DNA of 64,000 bases from positions 84,085,001 through 84,149,000 of the forward strand of contig CM059587.1 in assembly GCA_030407085.1 (NCBI GenBank). Direction: 5' to 3'. Source of the stretch: Trichopria drosophilae (Eukaryota; Arthropoda; Insecta; Hymenoptera; Diapriidae). The notes beneath the pieces are model-generated. The model was not told the origin of the DNA. It ran no database searches and was given only the letters and a program-made list of their open reading frames with translations. A program made the position numbers and the translations under genes. Within the stretch, counting starts at the first letter, position 1. Every line of letters starts with the position of its first letter. Of this stretch, positions 46,445 to 58,839 are shown one piece after another.

Positions 46445-47548
46445 CCTTGAACAGATAAAATTTACATATGTATATTGTATTTATACTAAAAGTAATCAAA
46501 CTATACGGAATATACAAACGACAACTGAAGCGATGTAAACTTTTCTCGTGTATAGTAGCTTTATGTAAAGTTGTACGTACCTGTACTGTATAAAAATAAA
46601 TTTTGATGATATACCGACGCAATTGGATTTTAAACATGAATTCGCTTCCTGTTTTCCATGAACTTTTTTCAGAATTTTGTTAACGATAGTTGATTTTATT
46701 CTACATTTTTTTCATTTCTTCTTTGTAAATACAGAAAGTTAGAACACAACTGATGGCAATCTCAGTTTGTAAGCAGTACGAAATGCATAGAGATTTCAAA
46801 GGTGACTGTTCCAGGTTTCTAGTCGACTAAGTATGAAAAGTATTTCAACGAAAAGTTTTCTTTATCTTAGAATCGATCGTTCAACACACTCTTTCATTAT
46901 CGTTCATCGCCGCATTTTGGCTCTAGCAGAGCAGTAACAAGAAACATTTGCAAATTCAAAAGAGCGGTTTCCTTTGATGGTAAATTATATTCCGTATGTA
47001 CGAATACGTACAATTTATCAGCTTTAGGACCATCGAAACATACAGGAAGTATTGTTGCAATACAGTAATGCAAGTAGCGGAAGTATGAAACTCCCACAAA
47101 TGTAAGGTCAAAAATGGAGCAAGAATTCAACTGAAGGTAGGAATCCAAAATTTATTATTAACGAGTGAAATTGCAGGTTTGATAATGCTATAGTGTAATA
47201 GGAGAAATGGAAAGAATACATTGTATGAGTTAACTCTAGGAGTGGGAGAAACAGTGAATTCAGTGCTCCGCTGTCGTTTGTGATAATCGAATCATCTAGT
47301 GCAAGCATGATACATACAAATAATATTTTGTTATAAAGTTTGCAGGTATATCATTATGAACCCAAATCAGTTTTGTAAATTAATAATTTTGATGATATGA
47401 TTTTCAATAAAAAATCTTTTTTTTTTGGTTTTAAGGTGTTCTTTTTACGTTCTTTTCAATATCTCGATATTACATTGACCGTGCTTCAATATTTTGACAT
47501 ATCATGTACCTATTCATATTTTTAAGTGCTTGACGCTGAATTTATCAG
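46445..47548. other. Spacer between odorant receptors 2 and 3
   Basis: 1.1 kb, AT-rich. It carries the receptor 2 polyadenylation signal (46595-46600) and should hold the receptor 3 promoter. No other gene is seen. Confidence 0.5.
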
Positions 47549-50500
47549 ATGGATGGAGAAAAAAGAGATCTCGCAACGGAAAGCGAAATTATTCCAGGAG
47601 CCTTTTTCATCTACAAATTAGTCGGATTTTGGCATCCAATAGGATGGCCAGTGAATAAAATACTAATATATAACTTTTATACCGGAGTAGTAGTTTTTCT
47701 ACACGCTAGTGCTATTGTTGCAGAGTCCTTGTACTTCGTTTTAGGCAACAATAACTTACTGGATGCTCTCGTAGATGACATTTGCATGATTTTACCTGCT
47801 TTTAATAATGTCATAAAAATGTTTGCATTGTTAATAACTCGAGAGCAAGTAATAATGTTGATTAATACTTGTTATGATCAGAGGTGGTATGCAAATAGGA
47901 ATGCTGAAGAAGTGCAAATTCGAAGTGAATTCCATCGAGCAGCAAGGTTTGAATTTTCATTTGTAATTGTGACGTTCAATGTTGATTTATATTTAATGTA
48001 ATATGTGTCAATGAATTAATTAGTAAACTCTCACATTTCGAAAATAAATATTTTTTGAAGGGGCGCACACTGAATTATTTACTAATACTTAATGTAAGCT
48101 AATTTCCAGGCTCTTACATTAACTGTAAAGTCAAAGAACGGCAGGTAACTAACTAGAACTTTCCTGTATGTCAGCAAAGTTATTGTATAGTCGCATATTT
48201 TAACATTCAATGAGCGTTCTTTAACTGTTAATAAATCTTATATTAAATTCAGTAGTTTGAACTGCGTATGTCAACAATGCTTCGAAAAATTCGCAGAAAA
48301 TCGAATTACAGCGCGTGTGTATGTTTGTTTATTTCTGTTTCGGCGTAAATGTAAGCTGGTAAATATACTACTTCTCACGTAATGAATCTAACATTAATAT
48401 TTAAAATTCTATATATTAACTATTAACGTAGCAAATTTAACCGAATCTCCGATTACGGTAACTTTAGGATAAAGTACCTAACCTTGTGATCAAAATCTAA
48501 ATTCTGTTAGCTTTACTATGAAGCTATTACGTTAATTGTAAACAAACATTTCTCTCAGTGCAGGTGATATATTATTATATATATATATATATTAGTAAAA
48601 CAAATTATTATTAATAGATCAGTGAAAAAAAAGATTTTCATCGCATTTTGCACTTTATGTAACAAACATTGTTGTTCGCATCACATCACGAAACATTCTG
48701 CACCCCGGTTGATCGAGTTTCAGTGCGGTTTAGTCAGCCGACAAGTATGACGTTAACCCACGGGCAGCAAAATGTAATTTTGCGTCCTAGATGCGAAAAA
48801 TAATAGTTTTGCTATATATAAATCCATACTTAACCCTTCCATATCCCTGTGGGTCCATTGGACCCATGACTCAGTACACGATTCAATTAATTTTAGCTAC
48901 ATTCATACTTTCTTCATTTTTTACACAATGTTAAATATTAAAAAACTTTTTTTATGTATACAACTTTTATTCTAATAGATCGGAGAATGGCCTTAAATTT
49001 TTTCAAGTCGAAATTTATGTTTAGTAAAGGAAATATTTGTATATACTAATATAAATATATCCGCGAAGAGAGAGGCGGGTAGGGTGATATTTTAAGTCGT
49101 AAGTAACCTGTTATTTTGCGCAAGACTTTATTAATCGTATAGGGAATGTGAAAAGTCCCAGGACGATTGGAGAACTTGTAAAATACCCATTATTGAAAAA
49201 GAACGACAGCAATTGATTTCACCTTGCCAATTACAATCAAGGTCACGGACAAGTTTATTTTTTCTAGTGGAACGTCACACTTATGAACCGTAACTAAAAA
49301 CAGCAGTTATATTAACGTATATGACCTTGATCGGGGATGTTATTAAAGTAAATTTTGAGGTCAAATATATTTGTGTCATGTAAGCTTGAAAATTGCGAAT
49401 ACGGGATAAGGACACTTCAACCAAAGTTGTATTATTGGGGTAATTTGATGGTGACTTTAGATTCGACTAAAAATATCCGTCAAGGTCATTTCAATGACAA
49501 ATTCCTTTTTCTAAACAGAACCGGATACATGTGCCACCAATAAAGAAAGTTGCTTTCCAGGCTATTCCAAATTATCCTTCCGGTTGGAATTTTTGCCCCT
49601 GTTTGTGATTTTTTTGTTATTTTTTTGACATTCAATTACAAAAATAACATTTTTAAATTCTGATGAAAACGCGACGCTAACTATGAGGACAGTAAGAATA
49701 GGAAAGTTATTCACTAGACCGTCATTTCCAAGAAATTACATTATATATTTATTATCTAATATGACTAGACAATTCATATTTGTGTGAAAATGATTAGGGT
49801 AAAAAGTGATATTTAATGTATTGTGAAAGGAATTCTTCAACTATATATACTAATTTCAAGTTTTGTTTGTACTTACCAGGAGAAACGTGATAATTATGGG
49901 TTTACTTGTATTTGGATGTTTCATGGCGTTAACATTAAGAATGTACTTCGACGAAAAAGGTAGCGAAGATGAATCCCGTTTCAAATTACCATTGAATGCA
50001 TGGTATCCGTACAATACCGAAACGCCAATAAATTTCTGGATGACATACGCATATCAAACTTATACCTCATCAGCCATATCCGTAGGCTACATAGCCAACG
50101 TATGCCTAATCTTAGGATTTATGCTGCAATCTTGTGCCCAACTAAAATTATTAAGAAGCAGGATATACAGTCTGACAAATTCGATAGAGGATGTGCAATA
50201 TTCTCGAAAGATGAAACTGGACAGACGAGCCATTGAAAAGAATTTAATCGTCGAGTGCATACAAGATCACCGATGTATTTTAAGGTATCTAACAAAAGGA
50301 TTGCTTATTTAAATACTTCAAAAACGGTCAAAGAATTTTCTTTGTGTAGATTTAGTAATTGAAGCTCAATCTGGAGTTTTAGAGCCCTATTCGTAACTCA
50401 GGTAAAGAAAACCCCCCTAAGCGTAATGAAGGTTACGTAACTCGATTATCGTTCCAAGGATTGTACTTATCGAATCAATTTCCTAATTTCGTTATTTTGT

Positions 50501-51061
50501 TTTAAGGTTCACTAAGAAATTAAACAAAGTTTTCGGAGTGGTTCAGTTCCTGCAATTTTGCGTTAGTATGGTTGTGACTTGTATCACCGTACATCAACTT
50601 TCGATACAAAAAATTCCAAGTGCTGAATTCTTCATGGTTACTTTCCTACTTGGAATCACGCTTTCCGAAATATTCTTATTCTGTTGGTACGGCAATGAAG
50701 TTACATTACATGTAAGTAAAATAAAGATTTAAAAAATATGAAATATTACAAATTAATATGTTTTTTAAAGAGCCTCGATGTTTCGGATGCAATTTATGAG
50801 ATAGATTGGACCTCTTTTAGTGACAGTTCAAAAAAGTATTTATTAATGATGATGACTTGTGTTTCGAAGCCCATTAGGATATCCGGCGGACCAATTGTTA
50901 CCTGGAATCTGGATGCATTTATTAAAGTACGTTCTGATTTTTAATAAGTGCAGAGAATGAAATATCCATATGCTAAAATATTCATTTTCCAGATTTTGAA
51001 GTTGTCATATTCGGCTATAAATGTTCTTCAGCGAACATCGTCGCAGTTTAGCGATGACTAA
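47549..51061 (+). CDS. Odorant receptor 3 (7tm_6), 5 coding exons, 410 aa
   Basis: Coding exons are 47549-47946, 49880-50284, 50507-50711, 50771-50926 and 50993-51061 (stop TAA), phases 2-2-0-0. It starts MDGEKRDLATESEIIPGAFF. TM1-2 residues include FIYKLVGFWHP and VVFLHASAIVAESLYFVL. Exon 2 has LPLNAWYPYNTETPINFW, ANVCLILGFMLQSCAQLKLL and the EKNLIVECIQDHRCILR helix. Exon 3 has FCVSMVVTCITVHQLSIQ and EIFLFCWYGNEVTL. Exons 4-5 have SDAIYEIDWTSFSDSSKK, GGPIVTWNLDAFIK and SYSAINVLQRTSS plus a short extra tail. It is the most compact of the three genes, with a MITE in intron 1. After the stop, AAA|GTACGTA (51072) and TTTTGCAG (51149) could form a 3'UTR intron, with AATAAA at 51265-51270. Confidence 0.93.
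48066..48559. mobile_element. CACTGA-ended MITE in odorant receptor 3 intron 1
   Basis: Starts CACTGAATTATTTACTAATA and ends TTTCTCTCAGTG. The interior matches 29855-30272 in the same order and 57838-58401 in reverse complement, so this is a near full-length copy of a family of about 500-560 bp. Confidence 0.75.
48560..49879. other. Rest of odorant receptor 3 intron 1
   Basis: A short (TA)n tract lies at about 48575-48592. No gene is seen. Confidence 0.5.
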
Positions 51062-51270
51062 AACTCTAAAAGTACGTATAATTTAAATATGTTTTTATAT
51101 ATATGATTATATGTTTTTTATTTACATTCATTGTATCTTTCTTTTGCAGCAGTACGAGACCACCATCAACGAACATCATTTACACCTTGATACTAAGTGA
51201 TATATTTGAAAGGATTAAATGTAATATGTGATAATTTATGAAAACGATGTATACAGATATTATAAATAAA

Positions 51271-52320
51271 AACTATTTTATTAGGGAAAAGAACAACTTT
51301 TTTTAAGTCCTAAATATATTGAAAGATTTTTTAATGGTCTTCTAGTAAGCCAATATTGTAAGAATCTCAATCGTACTAACAAGGTTTAGGTCACCCACAT
51401 TTTCTCAAGAGAAATGCATTAAGCATGATATTTGCAGTTGAGCTTAGAGAAACATCCTCTTCAATGACCTTCTCTTATAGGATCTCAGACACTTTCTGGA
51501 TGAGAAATTCTGGTGCAGATGTAATAACCGTTTAAGAACAGAATAGGGCGGGTACCCCCCCAGACAAGACCCCCCTTTAAGGCACGAACTATACTTTTGA
51601 AACTCATTAACATTATGTCGTACTATGCACATCCCCCTACATCAGGTTTCAAACGTATTCTCTCACAGCCAGAAAAATTTATCTACAATTCACATATTTT
51701 ATATGAAGTAGTGACGTCCACCAATTTCGCGTTTATTCTGACACGCTTAATATTATTATGATTTAAGAAATGGTGGTCAAGATGAACGTAATACAGTAAT
51801 AAGTTTGAGGTATGGTCCGAAGATCTTAGTGAGGTTCAATTGCTTAAGATGGTTAAGTTCGGAAGAGAAAGGGATTCGAGTTAAGTAACCCCTGAAAGTG
51901 TATTTTCTGTCACCAGAAAGATCATTGATGATTATTTATTTACCAAGCGCCTAAGATATACGTATCTGATGGAGATGCTCCCTATGTATCGAGAAGCCAA
52001 TATCTAAGTTAATGAGGACTGAGTAAGTATAGAGTTTTTTAAAAGCCCATTATCTTCATGAAGCAAACTTTAATGTGAGACCAATTTGAATATTACGTAC
52101 TCAGCTAATACATTTTTAACACAATCTGCCTGCCTTACAGTCTCGGTTGGTTTAAAGTCACTTCTGAGACACTTCCACTACTTTAAGAACTCACTGTTAC
52201 ATGTTTGACATCGTCCCGGTCCGCTGCGTGACTCCGGTTGTTTCTTGATCAGGCCACCGATCGCAGCAAACCAAACAAACAATCAGACCATTAATTCTCA
52301 AAACTCATGATTAGTGCCGT
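51271..52320. other. Non-coding, no feature seen
   Basis: No recognisable gene, RNA or bounded repeat. Confidence 0.4.
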
Positions 52321-52332
52321 CATTCTAAAATA

Positions 52333-54015
52333 TTGTTCCTTATCGAGTTCGAGCAAGACCATTTCTTTTCGCGTATGACGAAGATACATACCTTGTCAAC
52401 AGTGATTAGGATCCACACATTTCAACGATACATGAATTCTTCAATAATTGTACCGATTTCAGTAACTTTGGTCGAAGTTATTTGTCGATTGCTAATAACA
52501 CCTGTCTTGTTTTTTCCCTTTCATAAGGTTCTGACCCTCCTCACACGTCCTAAATTGACTGAACATCAGTTTCCTCACTTTGCGGCAATACGAAATATTT
52601 GTTAGCATAATGTGTTCGATACTAAAAGGCTCAGGCCTCACTTACTGTGGATCATAATGATCTCAACAGATACAAGATTAATGAATAAGCTTCTTTTTCA
52701 GCTTCAGAACAGCTTTTCAGAATATCCGTCTTTGTCTGAACCTTTCCTAGGATGGCAGCCAAATAAAATAGACTTTCTAGTTAGTAAGTTCTATTTATTA
52801 TGCCATAGGAATGATTTTCCTTATAGCAATTCTGATATACACGAGAAATAAAAAGTCCCTAGTACTTTAGGTAATACGAGTAATCGACTTACGCTAGTCG
52901 ACTTATACATATAATTTCTCATCCGGACGATCAGATTTGTGGAATGTTTCCGTGAAGTACACTTGCTAATGTTTTCAGACTTTTCTCAAGCACTCCTCAT
53001 GATGTCTACATGTTAGAGTTCATTGCCAAATTATCATCCACAGGATAACTTCGAAACATAGGGCGCCTTGAAGAAATCAACATGACATTATAAGCGGACA
53101 TCCTGAAAAACTCGCCAGGTCATCATACTACGGATTCGCTGCATGGATGTAGTTTCAAAAACAAGCGGCTTAAGCTTTGATACCTATTCTGCTTGTCATA
53201 TACCCGATAATAGTTAAGCGAGAGATCCCGTGTTACATCATGGTAATTTTTTGGTCCCGCTGAATTAAGTAATGTTTGTTGCTACAATGATGGCCGATCA
53301 TATAACAAGTAAATAAATAGACATCGCTGGGAGCAAGATAGATGCTCCTTCGTGAAAAAGCATAGTTACGTTTCATTCCCGATCTCGATGACTCCGTGTT
53401 CATAACATTCAATCTTTAATACGTACTATTCTAACAGGAAAATCAATGCTTTTATTCGGAGCTTTTGTTGTACACCGCGGATTTTAAGAAAATCCCATAC
53501 CTCCTCTAACATCGAAAAACTCATCACAGGCTATCTTTCAGTATACTCAGCGTATTCAAGTACTACCCCACATGAATTATTTTATTGCCTAACATACAAC
53601 TCACAAATGTTATTTCTACATATTTCTTGAACATGTTTTTTATAAATTTCATTTTGATGCACATCGTCTTTGAGGTATATATTTTTGTTAAGATTAATAG
53701 TTCGGAAAATGTACGTTCGTAACAGAAACAGAAACACATTAAAAAGAAGAATATAGAAAAAGTACGAGTTCACTCGACCTATTGTCTTATGTCCTTATTC
53801 GAACTAATTCAGCACTTAATAGGTCTATTCTAACGTTCCAACCAGGCAACCTGTTGATTCAGGCGACGATCAAACGTATTTCACGTTATATAATGGAGTC
53901 CCTTACTTCGAACATAAAAGTAATAATAGGTTCTGCCGTACTTAACTTCCTGCATTGGTTCGACAGCTGGGTCATTAACATTTCGAGAAACACTATGTTT
54001 CCTGTTATACCTTGA
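52333..54015 (+). other. Decayed ORF fragments of unknown origin
   Basis: Three open stretches lie in the same plus-strand frame: 52333-52605, 52612-52851 (only one stop codon and one triplet apart) and 53782-54015. The first two together form about 170 codons broken by one TAG. Their composition (aromatic and aliphatic residues mixed with charged ones, e.g. FLGWQPNKIDFLVSKFYLL) looks more protein-like than neighbouring shadow ORFs. I do not recognise a family and found no catalytic motif. Possible sources are a retroelement, a captured gene or chance. Confidence 0.25.
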
Positions 54016-54918
54016 CGAAATGAAGAATATAGCATTTTGTGATGTCAAACATATCATTCTACTTCTCTGGTAGAAATCTATCCATTTTATCTTATACTAT
54101 CCATTTCCCCTATACCTTTAATATCGTATATATGTCAATTGTCTAATATTAACCAAGGAATGGTTTGATTTCGACTAGGTTCAAGTGAGAAAATCTTGCT
54201 TATTTTTGCTAGAGATGCTCACTATTAAGAGTCCATTAAGCCCTTCGAATCAGTACTCGGAAGCGATACTAAACCGAAATTGATTATAAAACAAGTAGAG
54301 TATACATATGGCTGACGTTACCCAGCATATAAAATAACAACAAATAAAATGAACAATAAAAATATATGTTCTATTTTATTGCAATTTTAACATAACAAAT
54401 TCTTGATATACGATATTTGATGGTATACTTCACTCTTCTAAATTTCTTTACCAAAATAATGAGAAGTGCTAATCGATCAGTTCTAATTACGGTAATCTCG
54501 ATGTGGTGGAGTGATTTATTGTTCATCAGAAAGTGGAAGTCGAATCCGCGGGTGGAAGATCAACGGGGTTTGTTTCAAAGACCCGTTTCTTCTAAGTATA
54601 CTAGATGGTACTTGTCCTCCAAATGCTTTTTTAGACCAAAAAAATGTTGTTATATAGTATAAATTCTTCATTTAAACAATTGTAACTAGTAAACAGAAAA
54701 AGGGTTGGACAAAAATAAAAAAGGAATTTAAAGAAGATAAGCGTAACATTTATAACAAGAATGGTTCATACTGAAATCTACAGACTGATGAGAACATGAA
54801 CAAAATCTGAAATCAGATATAGAACAGTACGAATAAAAAATCGCAGGACAGATGGACTAACTCGCTAAAAAGACGAATATTCCCTTCAGTAGAGGATAAA
54901 ATTAGCTTTAATCTTAAA

Positions 54919-55070
54919 ATCAATCACTATTTAGCATAATTCCTAACAGGACAAGAAACATGAAGAGAAAAACTGACCGGATTCCGAGTAGCGGAAAATG
55001 GGTGCTCGTGTTGGAGAGAAGATACTCCTAAGCACTTTCTCGGTGTATGTCCAAATTCAGAGGATTGAGA
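54919..55070 (+). pseudogene. 3' relic of an R1/jockey-type LINE ORF2
   Basis: The plus strand reads INHYLA(stop)FLTGQET, then LTGFRVAENGCSCW, EDTPKHFLGVCPN. The order L-x-x-F-L-T-G, then C-x-C/W, E-D-T-P-x-H, then C is the C-terminal zinc-finger-like end of R1/jockey-group ORF2, as in the relic at 33295-34659. Two stops and no readable reverse transcriptase nearby make it a short decayed fragment. Confidence 0.5.
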
Positions 55071-56640
55071 AATGAGATCAAAACTGAATTAGGGATTCAG
55101 GAAAGTGAGAAGTAAAATACCTTGTTCGAAAACATAATAACCAATTTTTAGTAAGTATGCGGAATTCATTTTGAAGCAAAGAGAAGTACTTGAAGAGCAA
55201 AAGCAGCAAATTAAAAAATAGAAACAGAAAAAGGGAAAGCAATAGAATAGAGACACCAACTCTAAACATAGTTGTAAGAACATCTTATCTAGGCAAACAA
55301 AAAATCCACTATAGAAATTTAGCTACGGCTAGCAGAAGTCCTAGGAAGACTTTATATCGGCAATGATATAGGCAAGGTTCGGAGTCTTCATAAAACTGTA
55401 GGCCCATCCATGGTTATCAATAAAGTATCCTGCTACAAAGGCAAAGAACTCATATCCTGTCACAGAAAAGTACTGGATTTAGGTAATAAACTCTCCTAGC
55501 CAAAAGTACTCAAAGATTCGAAACAGGAAAGTATTTATCGCTGGTGTGCAATCGCTTGGTACAGCGCTAGGATATACGATAGTATTATCGTTTTTTATAT
55601 TTGTTTTTTTTTAGTCGACTATTGAAAGTTGACTTTAGTCGAACTATTAGGTCAGGAATCAGTGACCATATCCTTTTATTTCATCTAGCCCTTCAATTAT
55701 TGACTTTATTCTATTAATAAAAGTCGTTGAAAAAGTGTTACTTTCTATACAAACAAAAATCGACTAAAGGTCAGTCAACTTTGGTTATATGAGATAAACT
55801 TAGTTACGTTTGTCGCTTATTCTGGAATAGGCCACTATAACTTACCTCCATTTGAGTAAAAAACGTTTTCCGCAATTCTGTGTGGGCTTTGAATGTCAAA
55901 AGTAATAAGAAATCAGCTTTAAACACTTACCAGCAAGTTTTCCAAAACTAAAAATTAGAAGTTCTGTAAAAAAATATACCACAGGAAGCATATCCCCAAA
56001 TGTTGTTGCAGCGAAAACCTAGTACCTCCTTGTTGAAAATCAATCTTGCGGATTTCTACTTTTATAGGAAGGACAATTGATCGTTTTTCACTCTTTTCCT
56101 CGACAAGAGTGAACTTTCACTGTTAGAAATTTATAAGTAATCTTCACTATAAATCTTTGTTTCATAGGTTAATTTCTGCCAGAATAAACGTTAAGCTCCA
56201 TATCACAGCTGTCTCTTCATGGGACCTGGAGTCACTTTTTTAGGATTTATAACATTTTCGAAAAGACAAAAGTAATGTCGGAGATTAATGGTAAAGAAAA
56301 CGTTGTGTGGTATTTTCTGAAATGGTCTACGAATGAAAGAATATGAACGTTAAACAAGAGAACGTTAAATGGTCCATTTTGACGTTTGCATTAATGTCAC
56401 ATGATAAATTTTTGTTCTTTTTTTTTTTATATTCCGGCTCTTTTTGCACTCTGAGGCTAATTATTGGCCCTTATACCGACCGTACAAGGACCGGACGACC
56501 TTGTACCTTGACCGGGCCTTGTAGTCAGAACCCCAGCCCTGGCTGAACCTCGTGAATTTCAACCAGACGTCATTTTGATTCGACGATCGAGCCTTGTAAA
56601 CAAAACTACGAATGCGGAATCAAACCTTGGCCGCTAGAGC
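55071..56640. other. Non-coding, no feature seen
   Basis: Includes a GC-richer patch at about 56460-56560 with CCGGGCC/GGCCC words. No gene was recognised. Confidence 0.4.
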
Positions 56641-56645
56641 CTCTG

Positions 56646-56770
56646 TACACCCAGGAGCAATGATTCTTTCCCTATTGATCCCTTTTATCTTTGTTTTTCA
56701 TGTACATATACATAGAGGAAAATAAAGACACAATATATCGATAGGGAAACAATCGTTGCTCTTGGGTGTA
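56646..56770. mobile_element. Hairpin MITE, 125 bp
   Basis: TACACCCAGGAGCAATGATT at the left pairs with AATCGTTGCTCTTGGGTGTA at the right, arms about 34 bp with few mismatches. Non-coding. Confidence 0.65.
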
Positions 56771-56844
56771 CGTCGGGCGAAAGCTGCAGACCGACTTAGT
56801 TCGAGGATGTAGGAAACTGCAGAAAACCCACATCAAGTACAGCA

Positions 56845-56981
56845 GTGCCCGTATTCTGTAAGTCGGTATTACGAATAACGTCGACGTTATGACAATTCCA
56901 ACCAACCACGGTCCAGGATATTGTCGTTATCGACAGTAACGTTAACGTTATTGTTAATACCGACTTACAGAATACGGGCAC
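56845..56981. mobile_element. Hairpin MITE, 137 bp, nearly perfect ends
   Basis: The first 27 bp, GTGCCCGTATTCTGTAAGTC onward, are an exact inverted copy of the last 27. Inner arms with ACGTCGACGTTATGAC and GTTATCGACAGTAACGTT words also pair. CAG flanks both sides if the ends are set at TGCCCG/CGGGCA, a possible 3 bp target duplication. The perfect arms suggest recent activity. Confidence 0.7.
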
Positions 56982-57837
56982 AGGGGGCATTAGTCGATTC
57001 CCGCCTTGTATACAACGCATCGAAATGTAAACAAACAACGTGGCCCGTCTGACGCATATTGCGAGCTGCTGCTTGAATAAAATTTCGAAAAGCTGTTTTC
57101 CAGGATCGAACTCACGACCTACAACATGATAAATTTGAATGCTCAGAAGTTAATAAGGCGCATTTGTGAAATCATAAAACAAAAGTAAGTGATTTTATTT
57201 TTACACTTTTTGCTGAGTACATACACTTTATACTAGCTGTCTACTAAAAAGACGAAAATATTTAATTAACGATTTATCGGACGACATTTTTCAAAGGCGG
57301 TAAAAGTATCGCCTAGAAACCAATTTTTTCCTTTTGTTTTTTTATTAACAAATTTATTTTAGTTTATTTCCAATAATAAAATTTATTTTACATGATCTAA
57401 AATATTTCATTGAATTACACGACAAATGTTTATCAAGTATGATATTCTATATGGGTTAAATCATTGTCTCTTTATTATAAGCACATAATTAATTTAATAG
57501 TGTCATCTGCTGATTTGATTTAAAATACCAATGCTTAGTGCAGAATTGGTTTCATATGTTTTTATTTCACGCTCCAGATATCGATGCGTGTCCTCCTTCA
57601 AGTGCGTGGTTAACTGATGAGAGATTTCACAGAGTTACTAATACTTTAATTTGCCAAAAAGAGTGATAGTCTTTATACGCTGATAATCTTAAATAGTGAT
57701 TAAGCTTTTCTTTGCATTTTGTTGAAATTCTTTTCATGAAGAAGATTCTGAAGTAAATTACGGCTTAATTGTATATATTAGAATCATGTTTTGAAGCAAA
57801 AGACCTTCTCTTATATGGATATCAATAGAGGTTGCAC
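56982..57837. other. Non-coding with a tRNA-like B-box relic
   Basis: On the minus strand at 57099-57118 GTCGTGAGTTCGATCCTGG resembles a pol III B box, without a foldable tRNA around it. No gene was recognised. Confidence 0.4.
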
Positions 57838-58401
57838 ATACTGAGAGAAATTTTTATTTACAGTTAATGTAATAGCTTCATAGTAAAGCTAACAGAATTT
57901 AGAATTTTGATCTTAAGGTAAGGTACTTTATCCTGAAGATACCGTAATATGAGATTTTGTTAAATTTGTTATGTTAATTGTTAATATAATAATTTTAAAT
58001 ATTAATGTTGGGTTCATTACGTACGTGAAATGTATAGAATACTTACGCGCTTACAGTTTCACCGTAGCAGATGTAAACAAACATACACACGCGCTGTAAT
58101 TCGATTTTCTGCGAATTTTTCGACGCATTGTTGACTTGCCCAATTCAAACGACAGAATTTAATGTAATATTTATTAACAGTTAACGAACTCTCATTGAAT
58201 ATTAAAATATTCAAGATAATATACAATAACATTGCTGTCATGCCTGAAAGTGCTGGTATTTTCATCTCAAAGTTACATGTCATTTTAGACTTTACAGTTA
58301 CTGATACAACTTTACAGTTACTGTTACAACTTTACAGTAAATTTAATAGCCTTGAAGTTAGTTTACAAGAACTATTAGTAAATAATTTCTCTCAGTGCAG
58401 A
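57838..58401. mobile_element. CACTGAGAG-ended MITE, full-length copy (564 bp)
   Basis: Starts (T)ACTGAGAGAAATTTTTATTT and ends AATAATTTCTCTCAGTG. The interior is the reverse complement of the copies at 29855 and 48066. It contains a short internal repeat of ACTTTACAGTTACTG(A/T)TACA three times near 58290-58340. Best example of the family here. Confidence 0.75.
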
Positions 58402-58839
58402 GAGAAAAAAGTAATTAATGAAACCAGTTTCCAAAAGTAACCAGTGGAATTAGAAAAAATAGTTAAATTAACTATTTTGGTAGTAAACAAGACTATGTTA
58501 TGCTTGCGTTTAATATTTCGCAATATTTAGACATTTATCACATAACATAACCTCCACTGCACCGTATGAAGATTTCTTTGATAATCGCTTGTTTCTTTTT
58601 TCAAATCAACGAATTTCTTCATTTTAATATTTGAAAGTGAAGCTCTTGGAGAGGGGATTCATTGTTTAATACATATAACAAAATTGATATTTAAAGTAAA
58701 AAACAAAAACAAAAATCACGAAAAGATTTGGTAAACAGGGATTTTTTAATGTTTTAAATAAAAAAATGTCATTTTGACCAAGAAGAATTGTTCAAAATTT
58801 AATATTTTGTTTTTCGAAAAATTGAGAATTATTTTGACG
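58402..58839. other. Non-coding, no feature seen
   Basis: AT-rich, nothing recognisable. Confidence 0.4.

Noticed and set aside
51840..51900. 5S rRNA-like segment (GGTTAAGTTCGGAAGAG)
   Set aside because: Match limited to a few bases; no 5S internal control regions.
57095..57175. tRNA gene on the minus strand
   Set aside because: Only a B-box-like GAGTTCGATCC; the remainder does not form a cloverleaf.
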